Assembly: GCA_963682025.1 (NCBI GenBank)
Contig: OY821519.1
Coordinates: 192,951,367-193,015,366 of the forward strand
Direction of reading: 5' to 3'
DNA: 64,000 nucleotides
Source of the DNA: Cordilura impudica
Lineage: Eukaryota > Arthropoda > Insecta > Diptera > Scathophagidae
The notes beneath the pieces were generated by a model. That model had not been told where the DNA came from. It ran no database searches and worked only from the letters and a program-made list of their open reading frames with translations. Position 1 is the first letter of the stretch. Each line of letters opens with the position of its first letter. This document shows positions 31,916 through 44,697 of this stretch, piece after piece. Made by a program: the position numbers and the translations under genes.

Positions 31916-34900
31916 AGTGAGGAAGAATACTTATAATGAAGTGAGGAAGAATACTAAAGTTACTGTTAGTTAGTTAAAGGTAACTTTAGCTAAAGTGAGC
32001 AATAAAGTTACCTTTAACTTTTTTTCATTATTACAACCTCCCAGAAAAATAAAATTAATATTTTTGCTATTGTGGCAACACCAAAGGAAACACCGATTAC
32101 TTTTGACCAAATGAATTGCTTTATAAAATACGTAGTGGCAACGTTCCTTTATTTGTTCGCAAGCAAACAATATAATTAGAACTAAAAACCTTTATTATAA
32201 GTTGCATAATTGTTGTAAATGTGTAATAAAACTTTTTAAAAAATATACAAACATACATTTAAGTATATTCAAATAAATTTATTTCCAAAACTAAATTGGT
32301 GTGAATTTCTTCTTCATAGATCAGAAAATGTGGCAACATTAAATACATAAACCTCACGTTAAAAGTTAAAGGCAACAATATCTTCCCTTTAGCTTATCGG
32401 TCACTTTTAGCTTAAAGTATAGTTGTAATAACGAAAAACTAATAATCTGGCCGATAACATCCTAACTTTAGCTATTGGCAAGTTGTAATAATGGCCCTTA
32501 GCTTTAGAAAATTATAATTGTTCCCTCAAATTTTTAATCGGTGGTTCTAACAGCAACTTTGATATAAATTTGTATTTTTTTAATTAGAAATTATAATATA
32601 CAAAAAATGTTTATCACCAACGTGTAATTTACTAAAAACGAAAATGTAAAGAAATAATCGTGTAGCTTAACTACTGTCAAAAAAAAATGTTACGAAGGGG
32701 GCAAAGCGAATGGAAAAAAACAACTATTTTTTTTTTTGATATCGACTATGTTGCCGTATCGGTAAAAACGCGATTTTGGTTAAATATATATATTTTATTT
32801 TTGACTAATAATTACATAAAAAAAAAAATCATTAAAAAAAAGGAACATAAAAATCATTTTTAAATCATCATCATCATCATCATCATCGTCGAAGCAATGA
32901 AAGATCTTTCATCGTTGGATTAAACGCTGATGTATGTAAGTTTTTATTTACGTTTATTTTTATTTCTCAAGCCACCTGTATATATCACTAACATCGAAAT
33001 TAACAGCACTGTTAATTCTTGGAACTCAGGCTTGTTAAACTTGAATTAATTCTGTTAGTGAGATATGGATGGATAATATTTATGCAATTTCTACAAAATA
33101 TTGATCAAAATTAATAAAAGCAAGTTATGGACTATTTAAAATCGTTTATTTTGATACCCAAATCATTGTCTAAATATCACGCTGTGAATTATAAATTGCT
33201 TTTATTAAATTAAATATAATATATATATATATATATATATAGGTACATATATATAAATGTTTAACGGGATATTACGAATTTCAATTCCGTTCATTCCGCT
33301 GGTTAAAAATACTATTGTTGGATTTAATATTAATAATATTTTTTTTCCTGCGTCTAAAACAATGAATTCTTCATTTGATTAAATATTGATTTTAGCAAAT
33401 ATTATTAACGAAATCGGGTTAGACCTGTAATTTTTTTTAATCTTCGGTATTTTTGCGTCAAATAACGCGGTCGTTAATATCTTCGAATAAATAATAAAAA
33501 TATAAAAATGTTTACATAAATAAAAATCGAAAGTTTTTATAATTGTGCAACATCCTTAATTTACGGCTCGTATGACCCGAATTCAAATCCTGACGGAACC
33601 CATGTATTTTTTTTATATTTTTTTATAAATCATTTGGTTCATACATTATGTTAGATATATTATATATCAGGTTGGTTTAAATTGACTTATATACCTAATC
33701 TATTTGCATAATTTTTACATATTTTTTTAAATGTTTTTTTTTTTGAATTATAAGTCATGCTTAGTATTGCTGACTTTTTTCTTGAAACTTGCTTCATTTT
33801 TAGAACTAATAACTTTTGTTGTTTTGAATTCAAAAATTCTTCCGTCAATAAATGAAAATATTGTAAAATTAATCTTTAAGAAGTTTGTGTTCAGATTTAT
33901 AGCGACTTGAGCAGATAGGGTACATTAATGGGATCATGCTTGATTTTTTTAGGCTCGCCAGAACAATGTCATGGTTGGGAGGGTGCATTTAATGGGTAAA
34001 CATCTACACACACGCGGTCGTCAGACTTAAATTTCCTTTTATCTAAATGATCTCCGTTCTTTCTTTTCGTATATACTTTTCATCTTTCTTTTAACAATAT
34101 TAAAAAAAAAAAAAAAGAAAAAACTCCACCTTCAGCACGCACACAATAAAATAGTGATCTGTTCATATCAGTTTAAGATTTCAACCTTCAGTAGCCAAGA
34201 AACCTCCCCAATAGCCGACGAGATAGCAGCCGGAAATATATGCGTGCTTTTGCTACAAATGGTTTGATATTAAAAACTTCATCCACTGACACAGTCAAAT
34301 ATTCGTTATATGCTACATTTTCTTTCTTTTTGTTATATAATAGTTTTCTTCGTTAAAAAAAAGTCAGACAAAAAATTATTCACATTTGCAAAGTCAGTAA
34401 TTAAAACGGATTATAAATACTTTTTGCGCCAGCCATAAAACATTCATATCTTACAAAATCACGGTCACCATACTAAAATAAAGAAAGGCCAACCCCAAAT
34501 GTTCATAGTCGCTTTAATCCTCAGAACTCACAGTCACTTGAATCATTCATCTATAACTATATTGTATTATAATTTGAACGAAAATGTATTTTTACTCACC
34601 CAACCTATATTTATTAGCAATGAGATATTTTTACCTTTAGAAGAAGAAGAGGAAATTTATTTCTAAATAAGAATTTTTTATAGGAAAGTTTCTTTACTTT
34701 ACCTTTTCAGTTTTTTTGATACCCTTTTGTATCAAAGTAGTGTTTCGTAAGTCAGAATAAAACTAAATTGACATCAAGTCGTAAAAAAACACTTAAGTTT
34801 CACTGCAAACCTTTTAGAGTAGAATATATTACATAATATCCTAGTTCATATCACGAAATGCTTATAGGTTTTACTTACTTAACCAAATACCCTATATTCA

Positions 34901-35029
34901 TTTACAAAGGAATTATCTGGAGATGTATATTTTAATGGAATAAAAAGAAATAAATCTATAAGTGTATTTATACACTATGATAGAAAAGTTTATAATATCA
35001 TGAGTTTCGAGAAAACCAATTTGAATTGA
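31916..35029. other. AT-rich stretch without gene; microsatellites
   Basis: An imperfect inverted layout around 'cattattacaac' (32027 and, reversed, about 32480) may be an old MITE. A (CAT)n tract lies at 32867-32888 and an (AT)n tract at about 33217-33240. No coding stretch was recognised. Confidence 0.4.
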
Positions 35030-35960
35030 ATATAGAATGCAAACATAGATCAAATATAAGTGGAATTATTATTAACTTGTGGACTGCAGATATGAACAAG
35101 TTCATTTTGGATTTTATAGGGACTGGGCCGATCATAGGCAAATTTCCTAGTTAAGTATTTTACTCAAAAATATATATACACCAAATTCGAGATTTAAGTG
35201 AAGATCGTGACTTAAAATTGTGCTACAGGGTTTATTTTGGACTGGTGAGTTGTTGATGTAATAAGCCAAATAAGACCAATGTGTATATAATAAACTGAAT
35301 CTTACGGCAATTTAAGTCGAGCTCATAGGGGTTATTTGTAAGTCTTAACATTGATTTTTCCAATTTCAATAGCGTTCATTCTATATCCGTCGGAAGATTA
35401 TATACCGATTTTATTAAAATATATTTTTATTAGCGATCTGTAGTTTATTACAAAGTTTGCATGGACATACAGACAGACAGATAGATATACAGACTTACTG
35501 ACAGCCCAGTATGATTCTGAGTCAAGCGATACGAAAAAAGATGGGTCTATGGCAAATATTTTTGATGATTACGAACTTATTATACCCTGACTGCAGAGTG
35601 GTATAGGGTACAAGAAGATAGAAAAAGTGATTCTAAGTGCACTGCGGTCTTGTATATTTCCGTGGTCACAAGCGATAAGCGCCTAAGTCGACTTAACAAC
35701 GATTTGAGTTATGTATGCTATCATATTCTTCTAAAAACGCTTTATATTTACGTGAAATCCCCATTTCTCTAACACTGTTTTATAAAAAGTTATTAATGAA
35801 AACATACTGACCTAATCGTAATGAAAAAAGTTATTCTATTTTTCTAATTTTTCTCAAAAACATGATTTTCGACTTAGGCGGTTAATTCTTGTGACCACAG
35901 ATTTATAGTTACAGACGAGCACAACACATTATACCCAATCATAGTGGTATAGGGTATTAA
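35030..35960 (+). repeat. Family A relic(s) with a nested MITE
   Basis: 35030-35610 follows family A order ('gaacaagttcat', 'gcgttcattc', 'acatacagacagacagatag', 'tggtatagggtac'). The palindromic end is not intact. A second family A tail ('acgagcacaacacattatac...tggtatagggta') resumes after the MITE at 35660-35900, so two nested copies or a rearrangement are present. Confidence 0.7.
35660..35900. mobile_element. MITE with GTGGTCACAA termini, copy 2
   Basis: Ends ccgtggtcacaag and ttgtgaccacag; interior matches 12088-12323 in reverse orientation. Inverted blocks 'gcgcctaagtcgac' and 'cgacttaggcgg' mark the arms. Confidence 0.8.
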
Positions 35961-36329
35961 TACTTATATGCGTTATATGGTTGATTAATTTTTTATTTTT
36001 ATAAAATCTGTAAAAATCCATAAACTATCAAGTAAAAAATGTATAGTTAGTTAACTACTAAACAATATCGTACATCATGAGTTTCTGGCTTTGGAAAATC
36101 TAATTATATGCTATTCTCATCTTTAGTATTATTAGTTATTAAGAATAACATTTTTACAACAGCAACTCACTGACACGGCAATTCAATGTTTCGCTGATTC
36201 ACTGATTTCATGCATAAGTTAAGTTGTACGTATAATAAATGATAAATTACACTGTGGAACATATTCGGGGCAATTGCAAAATGGTAGGCAAGACTTAAAT
36301 AAGTAATTTTTGTTAATATATCAATATAA

Positions 36330-36540
36330 ACTAGCAGATTTCAGCCCTCGAAATTCGAGCGCAAATTCTAGGAAATTTTATTTTTTCATTAAATAAAGAC
36401 CTGAAAAGTATGCTAATCAATTGTAGCCAATTCACAAATCAACATAAAAAATAAACTCATTTTTATTACAAGCACATTAACAAATTTAATAAACACACAC
36501 ATAGCATTGTATAATTCTATGTATGTGTTCGTAGGAAATT
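36330..36540 (+). repeat. Family D relic
   Basis: 'agccctcgaaattcgagcgc...aattctaggaaattttattt' and 'caattcacaaatcaacat' match 57548-57690 and, reversed, 12330-12390. The preceding 'aaattacactgtggaaca' (36243) is shared with 15417. Confidence 0.6.
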
Positions 36541-36765
36541 TAAATGCAATTTACTCAAAATAACGGCCAAAATTTAAAAATTTGTGTATCTGCAACACGG
36601 CTAAAAAAAAATACCTTTAAAATAATATATATTTGGTCAAAATCGGGATAGAACGGTAGAACAAAATATCAGTCACAAGAAATCGACAAGCCTATTCATA
36701 TTATAGATAATGTAACCCATAAAAAAAAAAGTTTTTATCAAAACTCTTTCTTAGCTTATATATAC

Positions 36766-37235
36766 ATATGAGTTTTGAATCTCTCCGTGACTGTGCGTGA
36801 TTTTGCGTGATTATTTTAAAATTAATCTTTAGTCACAACATGTCTGCGGACAGAACGATCGGATGAGGGAAAATGGGGTTTAAATCACTCCGTGACTGTA
36901 CGTGACTATGCGTGACTCTGTGGGACCATTTTAAAATTAATCTTTAGCCACAACTAGTCTATGGACAAAGCTTCAGATCGATCGCATGAGGGGAAGAGAG
37001 GTTTCAATTTCTCCGTGACTAAGAGTGACTGTGCGTGACTATGTCAAAGTTAATCTTTTATATCGACCAAACTTCAAATTGATCGTATAAGAGGAAATGA
37101 GTTTAAATTCACCCCGTGACTGTGCGTGACTACGCGTGACTGCGCGTGACTATGTCGAAGTTAATCTTTCTTTACAGCAAGTGTATCGACTAAGTTTCAG
37201 ATCGATCGGATGAGGGGACATGAGACAGACAGAGA
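36766..37235. repeat. Minisatellite: four units of 100-125 bp with inner GTGACT repeats
   Basis: Each unit starts near '..tttgaat.tctccgtgactg' (about 36769, 36873, 36998 and 37096), continues with two to four copies of 'gtgactgtgc', then 'ttaatctttagtcacaac', 'gatcggatgagggga'. The short repeat within the long one gives a nested order. Confidence 0.85.
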
Positions 37236-37389
37236 GTATGAGTGAAAAGAAAGAGTTTAGAAATAGAGTAGAAACCCAACCCATAAGTTTTTATTATTCT
37301 CCTTTTATTTGTGACTTAATTTACCATCATATAATTAAATAATTGATTGGCTGAAAATATCTATGTCAAAAATTAAAAATTTTTTTCGC

Positions 37390-37540
37390 AAAACTTTTTT
37401 GCAAAAAAAAATTTGTTAGATCATTTTTGTCATCGCCACGAGTCTCAAGGATTTAGCTCGATTGGATCACGAGAAAAGAGTTCGAAATCAATCCAAAATT
37501 TTGTCGACAGACAATCAGACAATACGGCTTAATATAAAAA
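37390..37540 (-). repeat. Inverted partner of the 7290-7400 repeat
   Basis: 'atttgttagatcatttttgtcatcgccacgag' pattern and 'gattggatcacgagaaaaga' are the reverse complement of the 7.3-kb block at about 80 percent identity by eye. Confidence 0.7.
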
Positions 37541-37747
37541 AGTAAAACTACTCGGAGCAACTCCTCGCATTTAATATCGAGTAAAATCAATCGAAATTCT
37601 ATATTTTGGTTTATTGTTTAAAGAAGACAAACAGTCGTCAGATCTCGCTTCACATTTACTATTAACTATGGACCATAACTCGTTAGCTTGGAAAATAAAA
37701 AATAATTTCGATCGAAAAATTTCGATAACGAATGCGACGAATCGACC

Positions 37748-38035
37748 CCTGTAGCGCGATTCAGTAACTTTTAACGAATCGTTAAACAAAACGGAAACAA
37801 CAAAATTATCGATTTTGGTATTCAGTAAAATTTTTAAACGATGTTGGCTTTTGTTAAAGTTAACTTTTGTTGTTATCTAAATGACAGCAATTATTGTGTT
37901 GTTTATTCAATCGTTGTTGTTTATTCAAAGTTAATGTTTTAGGTTGTAATATCGTCATACATAAATAAAAATCATCAAATAATGAAAATATTTTGTTTTA
38001 ATTATAAACACTTTTTATATAAATAAAAAAATTAA
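37748..38035. repeat. Dispersed repeat 'tgtagcgcgattcagtaac', copy 2
   Basis: Matches 18611-18890 along its length, but here without the GC-rich Harbinger-like arms. Confidence 0.8.
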
Positions 38036-38149
38036 TAGCATATTCAATTCATTGTTTTATATTCAAATAAATAAACAATAATGTTAATGAAAAAATAAAG
38101 AAATTAAACATAAACATAAAATCATCCTGTCAAACACGAAGTGTGCTTC

Positions 38150-39925
38150 GCTACACCGTCCCCCACGAATCGCAATGAAAGGGCTCACGCAAAGTTCCCG
38201 GATTCTCACATTTCCAGTAACTCAGATATATCACATTTAATGTTAAGTTTATATGGGGGTGCCACGCGCATTTGTCCAATCCTGCCCATTTTTTTGTCTG
38301 ACTACTCACGTTAATAATAGATGACCTGAGACAAATTTGCAAAGCTCTCTCTATCATATTAATATACATATATGATTTTTAAAATTTACTTTGTATGGGA
38401 GGTGTCACGCCCACGAAAAATACTAAAGAAAGATACAGCATGTACCACTTCCCATATCCGCAGTAAGACACTGTGAAAATTCAGATAAGTAGTTACGGAG
38501 ATTACCTCTTACAAACAAACAAACAAACACCCATTACCTCTTTTTTATACTAGTATAGATTATTTGCAAAAATTTTTTTATTTCGATACTTGCTGATATG
38601 CAATGTTTTTTGTTTTTTCATTCGGTACAACAATTATCAGATTTTTCGGCGTTCCTACCATGGAGGTACATGTAGCTGCCCATGAGAATAACATAAATTT
38701 TCCAAATTAGATCTGGCATCACTTAACTATTGGCCTTGAACATAAAATGTCATTTGGTAATTTTTTTTTTACCGATTTTTGATTTTGCCCATTTTTGATT
38801 GTGAAGATTTTTGTTTTTTGGGCGATTTTTATTTTCCACGATTTTTGATTTTGCGATATATTTTCCACGACAAACCTCATTGAAAACTAATGTACTTGTC
38901 AAAAGACTGTCGCTTTCGTAGGACTTTATATTTTTTATATAGGACGTGCCACGCCCACTAATCCCATCCCGCCCAATTTTTATTGGACTACTCACATTAA
39001 TATCTGATGGACTTGTGCAAAATGTCGAGCCTATCCATTTCATAGTACACCATTTATATGATATTAGGAGCTACTCCCACTGCTTTATACGCCCATATTT
39101 TTGTTCAACTAATCATACAAAGAACCTATGGGCTCACGCAAAGCCACGATGCTCTCTCTTTTACAGTACTCCAGATATATGACATTAAATAGTTACTTTG
39201 CATGGGGAGTGACACGCCCATTGGTGTGAACCCACCAATTTTTTTTTCGACTACTCATACTAAGATCTGATAGGCTCGTGCAAAGTGTCAAAGCTTACTT
39301 TTTTAGCACACCAGTTATATGATATCATATATTTATTTCGTATGGGCGGTGCCACGCCCACTGCTTCGATCACGCCCATTTTTTGTCTAACTAATCACAT
39401 GAATAAGTTATGGGCTCACACAAAGTCCCAAGACTCTCACTATTACAGTACTCAAGATATATGGCATTTTATATTTACTTTATTTGGCAGGTGCCACGCT
39501 TATTGGTCCTATAGTGCCCATTTTTCGTCCGACTACTCACATTAATTATAGGTGACATCAGACAAATTTTAAAAGCTCTCTCTATCACAGTACTCGAGAT
39601 ATATAATATTGAATTATTACTTGTATGGAAGGTACCACGCCCACTTATACGATCCAGCCCATTTCCGGCGTAGCAACTAATATTAACAATATATGACGTG
39701 AGACAAATTTGCAAAGCTCTCTCTATCATAGTATCCAATATATATTATATTAAAAATTTCCTCTGTGTGGTAGGTGCCACGCCCACTAAAAATATTTAAA
39801 AAATTTTAGCCTATAGCACTTCACATATCCGGAGTAATACTCTGTGTAAATTTCAGGAAGATCATATGATCATACAAACAAACAATCACACATTACCTCT
39901 TTATAATATTAGTATAGATTAAAAA
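38150..39925. repeat. Family C arrays: 140-bp units with CCACGCCCA landmark
   Basis: Units carry 'ggtgccacgccca', 'cccatttttt.gtc.gactactcac' and 'caaagctctctctat'. The landmark occurs near 38258, 38403, 38943, 39209, 39350, 39490, 39636 and 39774, so spacing is about 140-145 bp in the best part. Two arrays each end in 'ttacctcttt..ata.tagtatagatt' (about 38561 and 39918), which marks two element copies. An inverted aaaatcg array (38756-38865) lies between them. No coding function. Confidence 0.85.
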
Positions 39926-40659
39926 TGTCACTGATACGTATACATATTGTCTACACCACTAATGAATAACAATTATACGCCCCACAGTGTTGTGCGAGCA
40001 GCCATCGATGTAAATTTTATTTTGTAAATTCTTGTTTTGGTATTCTATAACTAGAAGAAACAACACAAAGAAAAATGGTATTGACGTAAAATTATTTATA
40101 AAGGACTAATGGCACATTTGAATCCAATGTGATGAAATCAGTAAGTCAAACCGTCACCAAAACTTACTTCATAACTAAATAAGTAAATATTTATTTGTCT
40201 TGAACATCTTTCGAGCATAGTGTATGTGCAACTTTGCAAGTATGTTGGTAAAACTATAGTGAATAATATAAATTTATTTAAAATTGTATGTGAATGGCAA
40301 AAGAAGAATTCAATAACACAAAAGTTAACATTGATACAGGGATCAATTTCAAATTCAACTTGTTAAAAAGAATACCTACATACAAACATATTTACATACA
40401 TATAGTTAGTTGAAGTTGTTTTTTTTTTTTGTATTCGTAGAAGTTTTTTGATAGAAAAACTTTTTAATTTTGAATATTGCTGATATAATAACTACATTCA
40501 ATTTGAGTACATATAGAACAATGATAATTGAGTATGAAGCAATATTATTTGCGTCTCTGGTGTAATAATAGAATAAGGTTTTTAAATAAGAATAAAGGAA
40601 ATGGTTTTAAGGAGTTGAATTCTAAATTGAGGCAATAAACTAATGTAAATGTTTCCAAC
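39926..40659. other. AT-rich intergenic sequence, no gene recognised
   Basis: No coding stretch or repeat recognised up to the 5-bp duplication that precedes the Transib end at 40665. Confidence 0.4.
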
Positions 40660-40701
40660 CGGCGCACTGTGCACCATATTTTGAGAAAGCGGCCAAAAAT
40701 C
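40660..40701 (+). repeat. Left Transib terminus and target duplication
   Basis: cggcg, then CACTGTG, a 21-bp spacer containing gagaaagcgg, then ccaaaaatc. Confidence 0.75.
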
Positions 40702-41209
40702 ATTTTATTATGGTTCTTGATTTTAAGGTTATGTTATTCATTTGAAAGTAAATATCAGTGAACCTGGGTAGCCAAAAAATTGCGAATCTATTTCAACTAT
40801 ATCACTGCGAATATGGTCTTCGAGAAAGTCCGTCTCTCAGTATTTTATTAAAAATAAAAAATTTCCTTGTAAATTTTAATTTTGATATGACTGTAACCTT
40901 TTTGTCTCAAATGATGTTAAAGTAAAATAAATTTTTTGTATAATTTTGTAACTTCCAAGCCATTAATATTAGCAATATAAAGTCATTCAGAATTTTTTTT
41001 TTAAATGGTCCAAATTTTCCATAAATCTCCTACTTAATAGAGCATAACTCCTGCCCATCGAAAGCCATAAAAAAAACTTGCACATTATTGTAGTTCGAAC
41101 CTTCCCCTACGTTCCTATACTGCATTGTATACCTTCCAATTTCCACCCGTGTGCACCAAAACAATTTTTCTGACCCAAGGTCAGATATTTTATCCAAAAT
41201 TTATGAATA

Positions 41210-41355
41210 CAAAAGTTTTCCACCATGTGGTTAGGGTATAATTAGTTTGCCCTGATGACACTACCAAAAATATTGGACCTATACCCATCTTTTATTATAC
41301 GGATCGTCTCAAAATCACTTTCTGAGTCGATTTAACGATGTCCGGCTAAGAGCCG
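41210..41355 (-). repeat. Family A fragment inside the Transib relic
   Basis: 'tggttagggtataat', 'ggacctatacccatctttta', 'caaaatcactttctgagtcg' match the left part of the family A copy at 52105-52900. Confidence 0.7.
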
Positions 41356-41394
41356 TCAACTAGTAGAGCAACAGAAATTGATGTATGAAAAAAT

Positions 41395-42260
41395 TAAATT
41401 CCCTCTTCAACAAAGTATTGCAGACCAATAAAATTTGCATTCAAAAAGGAACTCATACATGTCATAGCTGAAAAACGTCAAAAAATAAAATATCAAATTA
41501 AAGAAATTCAACCAGTAATACTTAAATTTGAATACCAAATTTTAAGGAAGCCTACGAATTTGGAATGTCCCCTTTTCATGTTAGAATACGCGTTATGGAG
41601 CATATTATTAAATTGTGTTATGATTTGGAATTTGGTCCGTTAGGCGAAACAGTGAGAAAAAACGAAGCAAATGAAGAAAAAAGAAAGCAAAAAAAACCAA
41701 TTCAAGAAAAATGTGTACATCTTGGCCTCACAATCGACCAACCAAAACAAGGAGAAGGAAACTCAAATGATGGAAATACTGAAGTGAGATTTTTTCCGAT
41801 CCAGAAAGTGCAGCATCTATCATAGGTACAAGATGATTCAAAATCATATTACAAGTTCCAGCATGCAGCGGAAACATAAATGCAAAAAAATTTGGAGACT
41901 GCGCCCATAAGACAGCTATACTTTATAACGAAAAATACTCTTGGAGATATATGCCATCCACAGTTCATAAAATTGTGTACCATGGAGAAGAAATAATTGA
42001 AAATAATATGCTGCCAACAGGATATCTATCTAAAGAAGCGCAAGAAAAAAGGAACAAACACTACAGATTCATTCGCGAGCACAACACAAGAACAATGTCC
42101 ATACGTTGCACTAATGAGCACAGTATTACTATTTTGATGTGCACTTCAGATTCATATAAATATGTCCAACTTTCGACTAAAATGGAAAACTTCTTCTATT
42201 GAATAAGACAAAGAAGCTAAACGACTTCTAGAAGATGAAAACCAAGGCTATTTAGAAGAA
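41395..42260 (+). pseudogene. Transib (RAG1-like) transposase C-terminal relic
   Basis: Three frames in order. About 41400-41560 gives 'PSSTKYCRPIKFAFKKE'. 41565-41825 gives 'LGLTIDQPKQGEGNSNDGNT', which corresponds to the 'DGNTARRF' block of copy 1. 41890-42202 gives 'YMPSTVHKIVYHGEEIIENN' and 'LSKEAQEKRNKHYRFIREHN', where the Glu of QEKRNK aligns with the RAG1 catalytic Glu (inference by motif register: RAG1 has NESGNK there). The tail is acidic ('LLEDENQGYLEEI'). The segment that holds the second Asp in copy 1 ('MIDGRVC') is deleted and the N-terminal half is missing. At least two frameshifts. Not functional. Confidence 0.7.
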
Positions 42261-42384
42261 ATCTTTACTCAAATTGTTTGATTTAAAGTAGTTCTTCAGT
42301 ACATTAACAAAGATTTGGGGCCTCGGTGTTATTTTTGCAAAAAAGTGATAATTTCCTCAGGCTCATATCTTTCAAACCGTTCGA

Positions 42385-42612
42385 TATTTGGATCTACTCT
42401 CTGAGGCAAAGTTGTAGCTCTTCTCATAAAGAACAAGAACATAAAGAATTGTGAATATATAAAATCAAAAAACTTCATCTTCAATATCAAAATAGCAAAA
42501 AACTTTAAAAAAAATTCGTTTTTTTTACCTTTTTTCTGCTGTTCAGGTCCATAGGTAGCAAACCGTTCAAAATAATCATCTGCAAAAATGTACCTTAAAT
42601 CTCAATAAATAA
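42385..42612 (+). repeat. Left long terminal inverted repeat of the inner element
   Basis: Pairs with 46086-46258; the outer half is the better conserved part, the inner half has small insertions (for example 42436-42468). Confidence 0.8.
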
Positions 42613-42689
42613 CTCACGCAATCACGCACCGACCGCAGCGGCACAGGTAAAGTAGTAAGCTCAGCACAAGCATCAAGGGACACAGAACA

Positions 42690-42755
42690 CAATATAAAAG
42701 CTCGTCACGCTCACATCGAGGCACTACACAGCGCGACGTCAACGAGAGCTCAGCG
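42690..42755 (+). promoter_or_regulatory. Candidate promoter of the inner element's transposase
   Basis: A TATA box 'tataaaag' (42693-42700) lies in a locally GC-rich stretch (about 42610-42760), 60 bp before the first coding codon and just inside the left inverted repeat. Confidence 0.4.
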
Positions 42756-44697
42756 GTGAAAGTTATAGAGAAAGTACTACAGCATAATTCGCACACAACA
42801 TTGGGAACTGACAATTTCAATGTGAAAAAATTGATTTATTTTGCTACGTTTGCGGTCATCAAATCAGAAAAAATGTTCTACAAGATTTCAAAAGGAAGAA
42901 ATCTTTTAACTTGTGAATCCAATAGAGCATATAAGTTGTTTTTTGACGAAGTAGACTTGACCGGTGAAAATTACACACCTAATACAGTGTATCCCCAATG
43001 TTATAACAATCTAATGGCATGTTTGAGTGGAGACAAAGATAGTAAGAAGTACTGTAAGCCGGTAAACTGGATTAATCGCCCAGGTGAGCATGATGCAACC
43101 AGTTGCTATGCATGCGTAAATTACACATGTCGTCGAAATCGACATGCTGAGAAGAACTAAATTTATAAAGCAACTATAACAGCCACACTACCAGCGCTTG
43201 CACCTGAAAATTTTGTATCACCAAGGCCGCCAACTCCAGATCGTAAGACAGAATTTAGAGGAATGAGTAGATCAAGTGGTGTTACTTATGAAGATCCATT
43301 TGATACCGAATATGAGACCCAACAGGGAAGAGATGGACCACAACTAATAACACAAATGGAAATGGATTTCATTGTGGCCATATTGGGACTACCGCAGCGA
43401 CTTGCCATACTTTTTACAGCGTATTTGAAACAAAGAAAACTCACACATGCTAATGTTAACTCTACGGCGTACCGCAAACGGCAGAGCCTCTACACTCTAA
43501 ATGATGAGAATTCGTTCGCTTACTGCAACGATATAAAAGCTTTGGTGGTAAAAATGAGAATGAACTACATCGCTAGTGAGTGGAGATTATTTATTGATGG
43601 TTTTGTTTCAATATTGAAAGCAGTGTTGTTGCATGTGTCGAACCGAAAACCTTCCATTCCGCTAGCAATGGGTATTAACATGAAATGAAGCTATGAAACA
43701 TTGAAAGTTATAATAAATAAATCAAATAATACGAGAATAAATGGAAGATTTGCTGTGATTTGAAGGTTATCAACATTTTTCAAGGGATCATCGATAAGGG
43801 CGGCTTCCCAAAATTCTTTTGTTCCTTTTGTAATTGGGAGCGCAAGCTCACCTCTCAATCAATTCCAATGTAATTCGTGGAGACCAAGAGGAAGTGTGGA
43901 GGAACATATGAAACAACATAGACTGAAGAATGCACTTTTAATTGACAATACTCAAGACATCTTGCTGCCACCACTCCACATAAAATTGGGAATTGTTAAA
44001 AATTCATCGAAGTGGCCGTTGTAAATTATCCAGACGCATTCGACTATTCGAAAAGCGTTTTTCCAAAGCGTAGCGATGACAAAATTAAAAAAGGTATTGT
44101 AGTAAATTAAAAACGAATTTTTGTTTACCTCATTGTACTGTTCACACTATGTTAATGTTTTCTTTGCTGTCTTTATTTTTTGTCTTCATTTAACAGGCGT
44201 ACTTAATGGCCCTTACATTAGAAACCTATTCAAGAGTAATTTCGGTTCATCGCTTGATGAAAATCATTCAATGGCATGGATTTACTTTCAGCGTGTATGC
44301 ACCAGAGTCTTGGGAGGGGATCGAAACGCGGAACAGGAAGCAAGAGAATGGGTGAAAGAAATGTTGTATTATTTTGAGAAAATCGGTACATCGATGACAT
44401 TAAAGCTGCATTTTCTTAATTTTCATTTTGATGATTTTATCAAACAACTCCCTACCAATCTTACAGAGGTAATATCAATTTTATTGATGCATTGTTTTGC
44501 ATTCCTTTTCTGAATTCTTTTCTAATTCATTTCAGGTATGTTGGTGGAGTCACGAGATCACCATGTATGATGTTAATGAAGTATTTGAAGAAGAAAAAGC
44601 TGATGGTGGTGGGCAGTCTGGAAGCAACGTGCCTGTGGACACCATAAGTGCTGAATCAGAGTCAGATTCTGACTATTCGGACGACGAAACAATTTGA
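42756..44697 (+). pseudogene. Spliced DDE-like transposase with cysteine-rich N-terminus, broken
   Basis: 42756-43160 has a Cys pattern (C of 'TCESN', C..C of 'PQCYNNLMACL', then 'SCYACVNYTC' and H), resembling a ZAD/THAP-like zinc module. An in-frame TAA at 43159 interrupts the frame. 43263-43688 follows with 'QLITQMEMDFIVAILGLPQR', 'FAYCNDI' and 'EWRLFIDGFVSILKAVLLH', holding a candidate first Asp. A TGA (43686) and a shift lead to 'CCDLKVI' (candidate second Asp), 'FPKFFCSFCNWERKL' and 'LPPLHIKLGI'. A one-base loss near 44007 precedes 'FIEVAVVNYPDAF'. Intron 44094-44196 (gtattg...ttaacag) keeps phase into 'GVLNGPYIRNLF', 'MTLKLHFLNFHFDDFIKQLP'. Intron 44469-44535 precedes an acidic tail. 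The 'DE.GERYHQ' block that should hold the third acid is missing. I recognise the family from many arthropods and Hydra, but know no function. Confidence 0.65.

Noticed and set aside
33555..33605. tRNA-like sequence 'gaattcaaatcctgacgg'
   Set aside because: It resembles a B box but no cloverleaf, A box or acceptor stem could be drawn.
34000..34560. Locally less AT-rich stretch that could hide an exon
   Set aside because: No open frame with a recognisable product or consensus splice pair was found.
36766..37235. CRISPR-like array of GTGACT repeats
   Set aside because: Repeats are contiguous and degenerate without unique spacers of constant length, and the genome is eukaryotic; it is a minisatellite.
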